From an uncultured bacterium (lineage in GTDB: Bacteria; Patescibacteriota; Gracilibacteria; Absconditabacterales; Absconditicoccaceae): 64,000 nt of DNA. The notes beneath the pieces were generated by a model. The model made no database searches. It was not told the DNA's origin and saw nothing but the letters and a program-made list of their open reading frames with translations. The stretch is taken from contig CAMVNG010000002.1 of the NCBI GenBank assembly GCA_947168815.1, forward strand, positions 124,001-188,000, read 5' to 3'. The position numbers and the translations under genes are program-made. Positions 13,301-28,300 of this stretch are shown one piece after another; the first letter of the stretch is position 1, and each line of letters opens with the position of its first letter.

Positions 13301-16300
13301 TGAAATTATAAATACAATTTTAATTTACCTATTTATGATAATTTATATTTATATGCAAAATGGGCTTGTAAAGAATGAACAGAACCTTCATGAAATAGAT
13401 GTGTGCCAAAAGCATGAGTATATAAAGAAATTGAAATTGTAAAACCAGAGTCTCTTGAATCTTATGATTGAGAAGATTCATATATTATTATGGATAGAAA
13501 TATGTGAGCTTTATGAGATGGAAATTCTTGCTCAAGGCCAGATGTAGAAGAAATATGTTGATATGAACCAACTTGTGAAGATTCATCATCTGGAGGAGAT
13601 GGATGATATGGATATTGATATGGTTTTTGATGATCATCTTGAGGCTCATCAAGTTCAAATGATGATAGTTGTAAATCAGAATATTTGTCGTGTGTTGAAA
13701 CTTACAATAATACATATGGTCAATACTGTGAAGAATATGGATTATATTATCAATGGTGAAATGATTATTGATTCTGATGAGATGAAGAGGAAGTTTCAGA
13801 AAGAGTAAACACATTATGATGTAGTTCTAGTTCTTCATCAACAAGTAGTGAAGTATCCGGATATTGATATGGATGAGTCCCTGTAGTTACAACAGAGCAG
13901 TGTAATGATATAAAATATTCATGGAGTAATCCATATGAAGAATCAAAATTTATTTATGATTCAAGTTATTCTGATTGGTCTACTGAAACAAATGATGATT
14001 TGTGGTGAGCTATTGAAGATACAGATGTATCAAGACAATGACCATGTCCTAACTGATGGCATGTGCCAACACAAAAGGAATGGAATGATGCATTAACTTA
14101 TTGGAATAATAGAGAACTAGCATGAGATGAAACTGATAACATGTCATTTAAAGAATATCTTTGACTTCAATGAGCATGATATCGTTCTCCATTATCTACT
14201 TTAAATAATGTATGAGAGGCATGGTATTGGACAACAACACCTAGTTGAAGCCAAATGTATAGATTAAGAATACAGGGAAATTCAGTTTGAATTAGTTCAA
14301 CTAATCGTATGAATGCTTTACCTGTTCGTTGTTTTAAGAACCAAAGTTTAGAAAGACAAGTAACTTTTGATAGTAATTGATGAAATTCAATTTCTGCTCA
14401 AACTGTTATGGTTTGAGAATATGCCACAAAGCCAAACAATCCTATTAAAGCATGATATGTTTTCTTGTGATGGTATAAAGATAATTGAACATTTAACAAT
14501 GAATTTGATTTTTCAACAAAGATAAAATCAAATATAACACTATATGCAAAGTGGGAGAAATTAAATAAGGTTACATTTGAAACTAATTGATGATCATCAA
14601 TAAGTGCAATTTATCTACGTTCTTGAAAACAAATCCTTTGAGATGAAATATCATGAAAAAAGGTTTCTCATACAGAGAATATTGATGATAATTGAGTTAG
14701 AGATTGATGATACTGAAATGACCAAAATTTGAAAGATGTGGTTACTATACCATGAGCAGAACAATTGAAAATAGTATTAACATACCAAAGTGAAGATGGT
14801 TATGATTGAGTATGTATTAAAAAGTGAGACTATTCATACTATGATTTTGATGGATGTGATAATTCTGATACATGAAAATTATGGAATAGTTCAAAACAAA
14901 CTAAAGAATTCATTATTGAGTGAGATACTGTAACATTTATTTTTGGTTCTGATGGTGGTGTTGATGATTACTATTGATATTATGCAGAAATTACATGATA
15001 TAAAAAACTAAAAAATCCAACAAAAACATCATATAGTTTTGAGTGATGGTATAAAGACTCAGGTTTATCAGAAATTTGGGATTTCAATACTGATACTGTA
15101 AATTCAGATATTACATTATATGCAAAGTGGAATAAAGTTCCTGTATATACATTTAAGGCAGGTGAATGAACATTCTCAGATTGAGAAACGGAGAATATTG
15201 TTATATTTGAAAAGAAATCTGCAAAGAAATCAGGATATTATACTTGTGAAAATGTAAATAAATTCAGTGTCCCTTACGCAGAAAAAATTAATCTTGAATT
15301 ATATGATATTAATAGTAGTTCTTTGAAAATCATTGATAAACAATGAGTCGTTAAAGAAATAGCACCTGAATATGATTATTACTCACATCAAGTTGCTCAA
15401 TCAGTTGAAGTAGAATGAGATTATGTAAAGATAGTTAATGAAGAAGATTCATGCTATACTATTTCATTAAGTTGAATTGGATACTATAAAGATAAAGAAA
15501 TAGAGCAGCCAACTAGACAATGATATAGTTTTGAATGATGGTACAGAGAATGAGCAAATTGAGAAGAAATTGATTTTGATGTAGAAAAAGATTTTGTCAA
15601 AGAAGATACAACACTACGCGCTAAATGGAAGAAAAACTTAGTCCATACATATAAGGCAAATGGAGGAAAATTCTCTGATGATACAACAGAAAAAGCTGTT
15701 GAATATTGAAAGAAATGAATCGAGAAAAAGGTTGAATGATTCTGATTCTGAGCAGGAAGAATGGATGTTGAAATGCGTATCTATGGATCAAATTGAATTG
15801 TTGTAGATGTTTCAAATGACAAATGTTATAATTCAATTAGTTTCGGAAATAGTGAACAAACTAAAACTGTAGCCCAAGAAAGTTATGGATATTGATTTAA
15901 TTTCGAATGAGACAGTATCATAATAGAGAAAAATGGATGTGATACTGCAAAAGTTACTATCTATTGATTATGATACGAAATAGAAAATACAACAATAGAA
16001 AATCCAACAAGAGAAGGATATACTTTTGCTTGATGGTATAGAGAGATATCAGATGGAAAATTTGTAGAATTTAAAGTATGAAAAGATTTTGTAGATGAAG
16101 ATACCACAATATATGCAAAGTGGGATAAAAATGTTAAGTATAAGTATGATGCAAATGAAGGAAAATTCTCAGATAATACAGATGAGAAAGAATTCGAATT
16201 TGAGAAAAAAGAAGTTATCAAAAAATTAGAATGATTCTGAGATGATTCTGCAAAAATAGTAATTACAGGTGCAGAAAATCTTGAAGTCGATGGAGTGAAT

Positions 16301-19300
16301 ATTACTTGTAGTGAACCATTAACCATTAAAACAAGTAATAGTACAAAAACAATTCCTGAATATTGATTTGGATATTGAAATAAGTTTGAATGAGACAGTA
16401 TCATTGTAGAAAATAATTGATGTGAGGATACAAAAGTTGAAGTGAGATGAAGAGTATATGAAATAACTACTGTTGAGCAGCCAACAAGACAATGATATAC
16501 TTTTGATTGATGGTATAGAGAATGAGCAAACGGTGAACAAATTGATTTCGATATCGAAAAAGATTTTGTTGCAGAGGATATTACATTATATGCTAAATGG
16601 TTAAAAAATATCGTTTATACCTATAATGCTAATTGATGAAAATATAGTGATGACACAGATGAAAAATATTTTGAATATCCACGTGAAAATGTAACAAGAG
16701 AAACAGTATGATTCTGATACGGAAATGGAAAAGATGACGTGTTTATGAAAATAATCTGAGCTAATTGAATTGATGTAGACGTTTCAAATGACGAATGTTC
16801 AGATAAAATCAAGGTATATAACAGTTTAGATACTCTAACAGTCAAGCCTAATAGTTTTGGTTATTGATATGGTTTTGATGGTGATTCAATTGGTATAAAA
16901 AAGAATTGATGTGACGCAGCAAAAGTAACTTTGAAATGAGTATGATATAATATTTGAAATGAAGAGGTGGAGACTCCAACAAAGGACGGATATGAATTTG
17001 TTTGATGGAATACAGATCCAGAAGCACAAGATAAACTAGATGTATTGCCAAATGAGGCATTAGATACTACATTCTATGCAATATTCACAAAGAAAATTGA
17101 AGTTACGTTTGATATAAATGGAAATAATTGAAGTACTCAAAAGGTTAGTTGTAATTTATATAATGATGATGAATACTGTCCTATTACAGCACCTGAAATT
17201 CCAGAACCAGAAGGTTGGGAAGTAATAGGATATGATACTGATAAGGATTGACATGAAAATAATTGGTCTGTATGAGAGCAAAAAGTAGTATCAGAAGATA
17301 TGACTTATTATGCTCAAGTAAAAAGACTTCCAATCCAAAAATACGTTACTTTTGATGTTAATGGTAATACAAGTTTTAAATATGGAGAAAATCCTGTAGT
17401 TACAACTTCATGACAATATGAACTTTGTCAAACACCAGTAACATATAACTGAGTTGTTGATAATACATGTAGTGCAGAAATTGTATTCCCTACAATTCAA
17501 GCAAGTTGAACAAAAGAAGTTCTTTGATGGAGTAGATCTCCAGAAAACTTGAGTGATATTATTAATGTTGATACTTTAATGAGGTTAACATTAAAATGAG
17601 AAACAACAAATGTAACATACTACGCTCAAACTAAGAAAGATAAAGTAACCTATAGTGTTATTTTCAACTGAAATGGAGCTTTGTTAAGAAACAATACTGA
17701 ATCTGAATTACAAACACAATGGACAGCATCATGTGAAACAGAAGATTCATATAATTCAGAAGATGAAACAAAGTCTACAGAATGTGAAATTCAATTGCCT
17801 GAAATTATAAGAGAAGGATATACAGTTCGTTGATATAGTACAGGAATCGATGATTTAGAAGCTTCAATAAATAGAACACAAGAGAAATTGGTTTTAACAC
17901 CAGAAAATAATTGGACAATTTATTATGCAATAAGTTTTAAGCCATTATATACTGTATTTAAAACAAATTGAAATCTACAAATTCAATCTAAGACAACAGT
18001 AACAACAGAAAATGATGTTACTGAGCCATGTAGCTTAAGAAATGCAGCAACAACTTGTACAATTAAAACTCCAGTTATTGTTGGAACAAAACAATGAGAA
18101 GTATGGTATTCTTCAAGTGATGAAAAAGCAAATAGGTTCGATAACAGACAAAATGAAGATACTGAAATTATTGTATCAGAAGATACACCAAAAACATATT
18201 ATGCATGGTCTGTAAGTAATCCAGCGACATTTACTGTTTCATACTTAACTGGAAAGTGAATTGAATCAATCTGAGAAATTCCAGCAGGTGCAGATCAATG
18301 TACTCCAGAATTAACCTATAATGATGAAGAATTAAAAACTTCATGTACTATTACAAATTTACCTAATGTAATTCAAAAAGTAGGTTATAATACACCATTA
18401 TGGTATGATCAAAATGATGATTCAGAAGGATTTACACCAAATTCATCATACAATACAGAAATTAGTTGAGATATTACATTTGTAGCAAATGCAACAGCAA
18501 ATACTGATACACAGTATATTGTAAAGCATTATTTCCAAATGCTTGAAGATAATAAGATTACAAATAAATATGAACTTAAATATACAGATACAAAAGTTGG
18601 TGAGACAGATACAAATCTTATATTATCTAATTTACAGGTAGATGAAGATAAGAGTGTAGGATTTAAATACAGATTAGGAAAAGTAAATGGTCAATTTACT
18701 TCTAATGAAATACCTGAAGATGAATTAGAAGGATTATTAGAACAAAACTTAGATGCATATGATGGAGCGAAAGTACTAGAAATTCATTTGTTCTACCAAA
18801 GAAAAAAATATGCATTTGCATTAGAAAATAATGATGCATCAAAGATTGATGTAACATGAAGTTCTTCTAATAACAACTATTACTATGAACAAGAATTAGA
18901 TTTAAGCTGATCAGTAACAAATGATTGTTATGTTCGAAGTGGATGGAATGGAATCGATACTTGATTAGAAATTATTGAAACTTCAGGAACTAAGAATATT
19001 GCAAAATTGAAAATGCCATCAAGAACATTAACAGTTTCTCCTGAAGTTAAAGAAAAAACATATAATGTTAGCTTTAATAAAAATGCTGAAAATGTTGAAT
19101 GAAAAATGGAAACATTGCTAGCAGTTAAATGTTCAGAATGATTAACATTACCAGTAAATCAATTGAAGAAAAATGGATATAGTTTCTTATGATGGAGTAG
19201 AGCAGCAGAATCTGAAAAAGAATTTGATGATAACGAAACATTAGATACTCCTCTTACAAAAGATAACAATAAGCATGAAACATTATATGCTCAATGGCAT

Positions 19301-22300
19301 CTAGATGCATATGAAATTAATTATGCATTAAATGATGGAATTGTTCTAGAACCAAATCCTTCAATTTATACTTATGAGAATGGAGATATTTTAATTAATA
19401 ATCCAATAAAAACAGGATATACATTCCTTGGATGGAGTGGTACTGATATTAATGGATCTTCATATGAAGTAATTATTCCTTCAGGAAGTACATGAGACAG
19501 AAATTATGAAGCAAATTGGGAAATTAATCATTATTCTATTTACTTCAATACAGAATGAGGAAGTGAGGTAGAAACAATTACTCAAGAATATGCGACACCA
19601 GTTACTGCACCAGGTAATCCAACAAAAGAAGGATATACTTTCTTAGGATGGAATAAAGAAATTCCTTCAACAATGCCAGCAGAAGACATAACTATTACTG
19701 CTAATTGGCATATTAATACATATAATTTCACATTAACAGGAAATGGAGGAATTATCAATGGAGAAGATGAAATTTATTCAAGATGAATTGTTTATAATGA
19801 CGAGATAGAAGTTCCAGAAGTTGAGAGATTATGATATACTTTCCTTGGATGGAATATTGAATTGCCTGAAAGAATGCCAGCAGAAGATACTTGAGCAACA
19901 GCTCAATGGCAAGCAAATAAGTATGCAGTAAAATTTGTTAACTGAGATGAAGAAAAAATTCAAGAATTTGAATATGATGAAGAAAAAGCTCTTGATGAAA
20001 ATACATTTGAAAAAGAATGATACACTTTTGCAGGATGGATTTCATGAGCAAGAACTTATAACGATAAACAAGTAGTTAAGAATTTAACAGCTAATAGTTG
20101 AGAAGTTATTGAATTAAGAGCTGAATGGAATCCTGTTCCATACACTGTGACCTTCTACAAAAATGATGGAACAAATGAAAAAACTGTAGAGCACTTTGTA
20201 TATGATAAACAAAGAGCTATTCAAACAAGTTATGAAAGAGATGGATACTTCTTTAAGGGATGGAATACTGAAAGTGATGGTAATTGAGAAACAAAAGAAT
20301 CTCCGGTATTGAATTGGACAAATGAAGGATGAACTAATATAAATCTTTATGCACAATGGGAGCTTGTACCATATACAATTGTATATACATTAGATGGATG
20401 AAATCCTGTTGAAGAAAATCCAAATAATTATGGAGTAGAAAGCGAATTTGCTTTGAAAGCCCCATCAAGAGTTGGATATGATTTCTTATGATGGACAGGA
20501 TGAGTTATTGATGAGACGTATAGAAATGAATTTAATTGGACATCAGAACCTAGTAAAGAAATTGTTATTACACTTGGTAGTACATGAGATAGAGCTTATA
20601 CTGCTAAATGGCAAGCAAGAGATGATATTTCATATACTGTAAAGCATGTATTGCAAGCACTTGATGGATCATACGATGATGAAAACGGATATCCTGATTA
20701 CTTAGAGTGAACAGCAGATTCAACTGTAGTGCCAGTGGTAAATAAATATAGTTGATTCTCTGATGCTACAACATGAGAATATACTATTAATCCAGATGGA
20801 TCAACAGTAATATTCTACCATTATCCAAGAAATTCTTATAAATTAACATTTAAGAGAGATAACGGAAGTGATGATACATCAGCAACATTAAAATATGGAG
20901 AAACTATTGAATATCCTGAGAATCCAACAAAAGTATGATATACATTCTTCTCTTGGAGCGAAATTGATGAAACAATGCCAGCAAAGGATTTCGAGATTTG
21001 GGCATTATATGACATTAATCAATATACATTGTCATTAAATACAAATGGAGGATCTGAAATAGCTCCAATAACACAAGATTTTGATACTGAAATTACGGTA
21101 CCAGAAACAACTAAGATTTGATATACTTTCGCTGGATGGGAACCTAAGATTCCAGCAAGAATGCCAGCAGAAAATATTTCATCTAGTGCACAATGGAATG
21201 CTAATCCATATAAAGTAATATTCCATGCTAACAACTTAACAAGTACAGATATTGAAAATTGAGTTGAAGAGTTATTAGATGTTCAAGATTTTGTATATGA
21301 TGAACCTCAAAAATTACAATCAAATAGCTTTGAAAAAATTGGATATCATTTCTTATGATGGTCTAATAGTAGTCTATCTACAGAGGTTATTTATACAAAT
21401 GAACAACAAGTTAATAATTTAACAGCTCTATTTGGATGAACTATTGATCTTTATGCAGTATGGGAGCCTGATGATGATACTGTATATAAAGTTAAATATC
21501 TACTTCAAAATATAGAAAATGATGAATATACAGCTCTAGATAATGAAGAAGAAACACTTGGTTGAGTTACAGATACTCCAACAAAAGCAGAGGCTAAAAC
21601 ATTTGAATGATTTACTTTAGAGCCTTTTGAACAAAAGAATATTGATGGAGATGGTTCAACAGTTGTAGAGATTAAATATACAAGAAATGAATATACAATT
21701 ACTTTCAATAGTAATAAAGGAAGTGCTATTAATCCTATGACATTGAGATATAATTCTTGAGTTATAGCTCCAGAAAATCCAAATAGATTAGGATATACAT
21801 TTAATTGATGGACACCAAGTCTTCCATCAAATATGCCAGCTAATAACTTTGAAGTAACAGCAGAGTGGTTAGCTAATACATGAACTCATTTCACAGTTGA
21901 ATATTATGTAGAATATACAACTTGAGGATATTCTGAAACTCCAACACAAACAGTTGTAAAGACTGGGACAACAGATACCTCAACTAATTTCACTGCACCT
22001 GAAATGGAGTGATTTGTTGTACAACCATATGAAAATAAAAATATTGAACCTGATGAAAGTACTGTATTGAAGATTTACTATAAGAGACTTATTCATACAG
22101 TAACTTATGACTCAAGATGAGGAAGTGAGGTTGCAACAAAAGAAGTAAGATTCTGAGAAAAGATTGAAAGACCTGCTATTACAAAAGTTGGTTACCGTTT
22201 TGATGGATGGTCATGAAAGGAATATATGCCTAATGAGGATGTAACACTTACAGCAGAATGGACTGCAAGATCTGATATTAAATATACAGTAAAACACTTA

Positions 22301-25300
22301 CAAGAAAATGCAAATGATGAATGATACACTGAAAATGAATCCGATAGAGAAGTGATAATCTGAACTACGGACACTCCAACTCAAGCTGTTAGTAAAGAAT
22401 ATCCATGATTTGAGGCACAACCATTCTCACAAGAAAATATTAAATGAGATAATTCAACAATTGTAGAAATAAAGTATAACAGATTAAATTATGATATTAC
22501 ATTTAATTCTAATAAGTGAACAAAAGTAAATAAAATTACTGCAAAGTATGATGAAAATCTAACTGCTCCTGAAGATCCAACAAGAAAATGATATACGTTT
22601 GATGGATGGAACCCTCAATTCCCTTCAACAATGCCATTGAACTGAGCTGAATTAACAGCACAATGGTCAGCAAATACATGAACTGCATATGTGGTTCATC
22701 ATTATCTAGCAAATCTTGATTGAAGCTTCCCTGAAAAACGAGATTATGAAGATGAATCACAAGGAGAAACTGATACTCCAACAAAAGCTGCTCCAAAAGT
22801 TGTTGCTGGTTATACTGCACAAGCTTTTGAACAAGAAAATATTGAATGAGATTGAAGCACTGTAGTTAACATCTACTATGACAGAAATATCTATACAGTT
22901 AGTTATGATGCTAATTGATGAACAACTCCAACAGAAGAAAGAATGATTTTCGGAGATGTAATTCCAAACAAAGAAACAACAAGACCATGATATGATTTTG
23001 TTGAATGGACTTGAGCAACAACTGTACCAGCTGGTGATGTTACTGTAAAGGCAATCTGGAATGAAAGAGATGATACTTTGTATACTGTTAAACATTACTT
23101 ACAAAAAGTATCACTTGATGGTTATGCAGAAGTAGCTGCAGATAGAGATGAATTACATGGTAGAACAAATAGTGATACACAAGCTGAAGCAAAGACTTAT
23201 GATTGATTTACAGCAAAAACATTCTCTCAAAAAGCTATTGAATGAGAAGGAACTACTGTAGTACAAATATTCTACGATAGAAACGAATATACATTAACTT
23301 TTGATTCTAATGGTGGAACATCAGTTGCAAGTATTACAGCTAAATATGGAACTGCTTTAACATATCCAACTAATCCAATTAGAACATGATATGCATTTAC
23401 ATCATGGAGTCCTAAATTCCCTAGTGAGATGCCATTGGATGGATGATTGTTAACAGCACAATGGTCAGCAAACAATAATACTCAATATTCAATTGAATAT
23501 TATTATCAAAAACTTGATGGTAATTATCCAGAAGAACCTTCTTTGAGAAAGACAGCTTCAGGAACTACAGATACTCAAACAGATAAAGTTGCTGAAACTA
23601 TTTCATGATATACGGTACAAGATTTTGACCAAGTTAATATTGATCCTGAAGGTGATGCAGTTCTTAAATTATACTACAACAGAAATGCTTATACATTAAA
23701 TTATTATTCAGAGGTTCTTTGAGTAAAACAAGAAGGAGAACAAGCAGAAAAAGAATTAAAAAGAAGTGTTACTTTGAAATATCAAGAGCCTATTGATACT
23801 ACACCATTAGCTAAATCAGGATACCGTTTTGAATGATGGAAGAATCTTCCTGCTAATTGATTAATGCCATATAATGATCTTGATTTAGAAGCACAATGGT
23901 CAGTAAATGAAAACACTGAATATAAAGTATATCATTTATTACAAAATGTTTATGATGATAATTACTCTATAGAAAAGGTCACTGAAAAAACATGAACAAC
24001 TGATACATTAACTAATGCTGAAACTATTCCATTTGTTTGATTTACAGCTAAAGCATTTGATCAACAATATATTAATGGTGATAATTCAACAATAGTAGAG
24101 ATTAGATACGATAGAAATAGTTATACAATTGATTTCGATGGAAATCAATGAACTACACCAAATGCAATTACTGAAAGATTCGGTACTGATTTAACAGCAC
24201 CAGCAATTCCAGTAAGAACATGATACACATTCGCTGGTTGGTCTCCATCATTCCCAAGTGTTATGCCAGCTGAAAATAGAACACTTACAGCTTGATGGAC
24301 AGCTAATACGACAACAAAATATACAGTATCTCATTATTTACAAAATGTTGAAGATGATGCATATACTGAAGATATTCCAAATAGAGAAAACAAAATTGGT
24401 ACTACAGATACTTTAACTGATGCATCTACTTGAACTTATGATGGATTTACAGCACAGAAAATCAAACAAGAAAATATTAGTTGAGATGATTCTACAAATG
24501 TAAAAATATATTATAAGAGAAACTACTATACAATTAGCTTCGATGCAAATAGTTGAAGTGAAACAGATCCAATCACTGATAAATATGGTGCAACTATTAT
24601 TGCTCCAAATGATCCTACAAGATTAGGATATACATTCAAGTGATGGAATCCATCATTACCTTCAACTATGCCAGTAGGAGATAGTACAGTAGTTGCTCAA
24701 TGGAAAGCAAATACAGATACAAAGTATACAATCGAATACTACTTACAAGGAATTGATTGAAAGTATCCTCAAGTAGCTAGTTTAACAAGAATTGCAACTT
24801 GAGAAACAGATGCTGAAACAAATGTAGTTGCTGAAGATATCTTAGGATTTAAAGTACATACAATCCAACAAACAAATATCAATTCTGATGAATCTGGTAT
24901 TGCTAGAGTTTATTATACAAGAGAACAATATCAAGTAAGTTATGATACAAATTGATGAACTGCAATCCAAGAAAGAATGGTAAAATTTGAGGATGATATT
25001 CCAACTCCAGAAACAACTAGAGAAGGATATACATTTAACTCATGGGCTAATATGCCTTCTAATGGAAAGATGCCTGCTGAAAGTATTAAATTGCTAGCTC
25101 AATGGACACCAAATACAGATACAAAATATACTGTTAAACATCTATGGGAGAAAGTAGATGACTCTGGTTATGAGGTTCATGCAACAGAAGAAAAAATGGG
25201 TACAACAGAAGAGCTAACTGAAGCATCTGCTATTGATTATGATTGATTTACAGCTCAAGAATTTAAACAACAAGTTATTAATTGAGATGGAAGTACTGTT

Positions 25301-28300
25301 GTTGAAATTAAATATGATAGAAATACCTATGATATTACATTCGATACTAATTGATGACTTGCAAAATCTCCAGTATCAGCTAAATATGAAGAAACACTAG
25401 AAACAACAGAAGATCCAGAAAAAGAATGATATACCTTTGAAGAATGGGAACCAACATATCCAAAGAGTATGCCATTACGTGGAGCTCGTTTGATGGCAAA
25501 GTGGACGCCTAATACTGATACTGAATATACAATTGAATACTATCTTCAAGATATTGATAATGCAGATGATGAATATCCAGATGAACCATCATATTCAACA
25601 ACTGCAACTTGAACAACAGATACAATAGCTGATGTTGTTGTTCCAGTAATTGAATGATTTACTGCACAAGATGTAGATCCAGTAATAATTAGTCCAGATG
25701 GATCTTCAGTTGTAAAAATCTATTACAAGAGAAATTCACATCAAGTAACTTACGATGTTGATTGAGGAACAACGATTCCAAGTGAAACAGTAAAATATGA
25801 AGATTATATTCCAACACCTGCAACAGCTAAGACTTGATATACATTCCTTGAATGGTTGAATATGCCATCTGATTGAATGATGCCTGATTCTGATGTTGAG
25901 TTACTTGCATCATGGAGAGCAAATAACAATACAAAATATACAGTTGTTCATTTGCAAGAGAATGAAAATAATAGTAACTATAGCGAAGTTGCTAGAGAAA
26001 CATTAACTTGAACTACAGATACATTAACAAAGGCAGTAGCTAAATCATATCCATGATTTAATGTAGAAGATTTTGTTCAAGAATTCATTAATTGAAATGA
26101 ATTAACTATCGTTGAAATTAAGTATAAGAGAAATCAATATACAATTAGTTTTGATGCAAATAGTTGAAGTGCAACAGAACCTATTACAGCTAAATATGGA
26201 GCTTCATTAACAGCACCAAAAGATCCAACAAGACAATGATATACATTTGCTGGATGGAATCCTGAATTCCCTTCAACAATGCCTCTTGATGGAAAAACTT
26301 TGAAAGCTCAATGGACAGCAAATGATAATACTCAATATACTATTGAATATTATTTACAAGAATTAAACGGTGAATATCCTACTAATCCATCTTCAACAAG
26401 AAGTGCTATTTGAACAACAGATGAAGAAACAAATGTAGTAGCTGAAACTATTGAATGATTTAAAGCTCAACCAATCTCAAATGTTAAAATTGCATGAGAT
26501 GGATCAAGTGTTGTAAAAGTTTACTATACAAGAAATTCTTATACATTGAGTTATAATACTAATGGATGATCTTCAATTCATGATGTAACATTGTTATATG
26601 AAGAAGCAATTCCATTGCCAGAAACAACAAGAGCATGATATACATTCAGTTCATGGAAGTATTTGCCATCTAATGAAAAGATGCCTGCAAGTAATCTTGA
26701 AATCATTGCTCAATGGACAGCTAATAATAATACAAAGTATACAGTAAGACACTTATTAGAAAATACTTATGATGATGAATACTCTGAAGATGAAAGTGCA
26801 AGAGAAACAAAGACATGAACAACAGATTCACAAACAAAGGCAGTAGCTAAATCATATCCATGATTTACAGCTCTACCTATTAGTCAAACAACAATTTCAT
26901 GAGATGAATCAACAACTGTAGATGTTAAATATACAAGAAATGTATATGTAGTAGATTTCAATACAAGAGGATGAACTACAATCGATGCAATTACTTGAAA
27001 ATATCAAGTTGCATTAACAGAACCTAGTGCTCCAACAAAAACATGATATGTATTTAATTGATGGAACTTTGACTTCCCTGAAACAATGCCATTAGATGGA
27101 AAGACATTAGTAGCTAAGTGGAAGGCTAGTACAGGAACTCAATATACAGTATATCATTATTTAGCTGATTTGAATTGAACATTCGGTTCAGAACCTGCTG
27201 ATGTTGATTACTTAAAATGAGAGACTGAACAATTAACACAAGCAAAGACAAAAGTATATGCAGGATTCGAACCAAGAGATATAAAACAAGAAACAATATT
27301 AGCTGATGGATCAACTATAGTTAATGTATACTATGATAGAAAAGAATATACAGTTACTTATGATCCAGATTGAGGAACACCAGTTGAAAGTGTATCATTA
27401 AAATTTGAATCACCGATTCCAAACAAGACAACATCAAAACCATGATATGATTTTGTTGAATGGGCTTGAGCAACAACTGTGCCAGCAGATGATGTAACTG
27501 TAACTGCTATATGGTCTACTAGAAATGATACAGTATATACAGTTAAACACTTCTTAGAAAACGCTAACGATTCAGAATATGCTGAAAAAGTAGCAGATGA
27601 AACTATAGAAACTGGTAGAACAGAGTGAATGACAAATGCAAAAGCTAAGAATTATAAATGATTTACTGCTCAAACAATTGAACAAAAAACAATTGAATGA
27701 GATGGTTCTACAGTAGTAGAAGTATACTACACTAGAAATTCATATACTATCAACTTTAATAGTGATGGATGAACTGCTGTAAGTCCTATCACATCTAAAT
27801 ATGGAGCAACAGTTACTGCACCAGAAAATCCAACAAAGACTTGATATGAGTTCAATTGATGGAGTCCTAATATGCCAACAACAATGCCAGAGAATGGAGC
27901 AACATTAACCGCTCAATGGAATGCTTCAACAACAACATATACTGTTGAACATAAATTACAATCATTAGAAAATGTGAATACATATACATTACGTGAGTCA
28001 GAAGTAGTTGAATGAATAACAGAGTCAATGACAAACGCAAAGGCTAAAGATTATTCATGATTCGCAGCTGATGAAATCTCACAAGTTGTAATTAATTGAG
28101 ATCATTCAACAATAGTACCTGTATATTATACAAGACAAAGTTATAAACTTAATTATAACGTTGCTGGATGAGAAGAAATTGCATCAGTAACACTTAAGTA
28201 CCAAGAAAATATTCCATTACCAACACCAAGTAAACAAGGATATGAATTTGTAGAATGGACTAATATCCCTGAGAATAATAAGATGCCTGCTAATGATGTA

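Noticed and set aside
13488-13814. Overlapping plus- and minus-strand ORFs within the FISUMP insertion
   Set aside because: Both are out-of-frame shadows of the Gly/Asp/Ser-rich insertion of the giant protein.
22536-23095. Overlapping minus-strand ORFs in the composite-repeat region
   Set aside because: They follow repeat periodicity of the sense gene and show no protein-family features.
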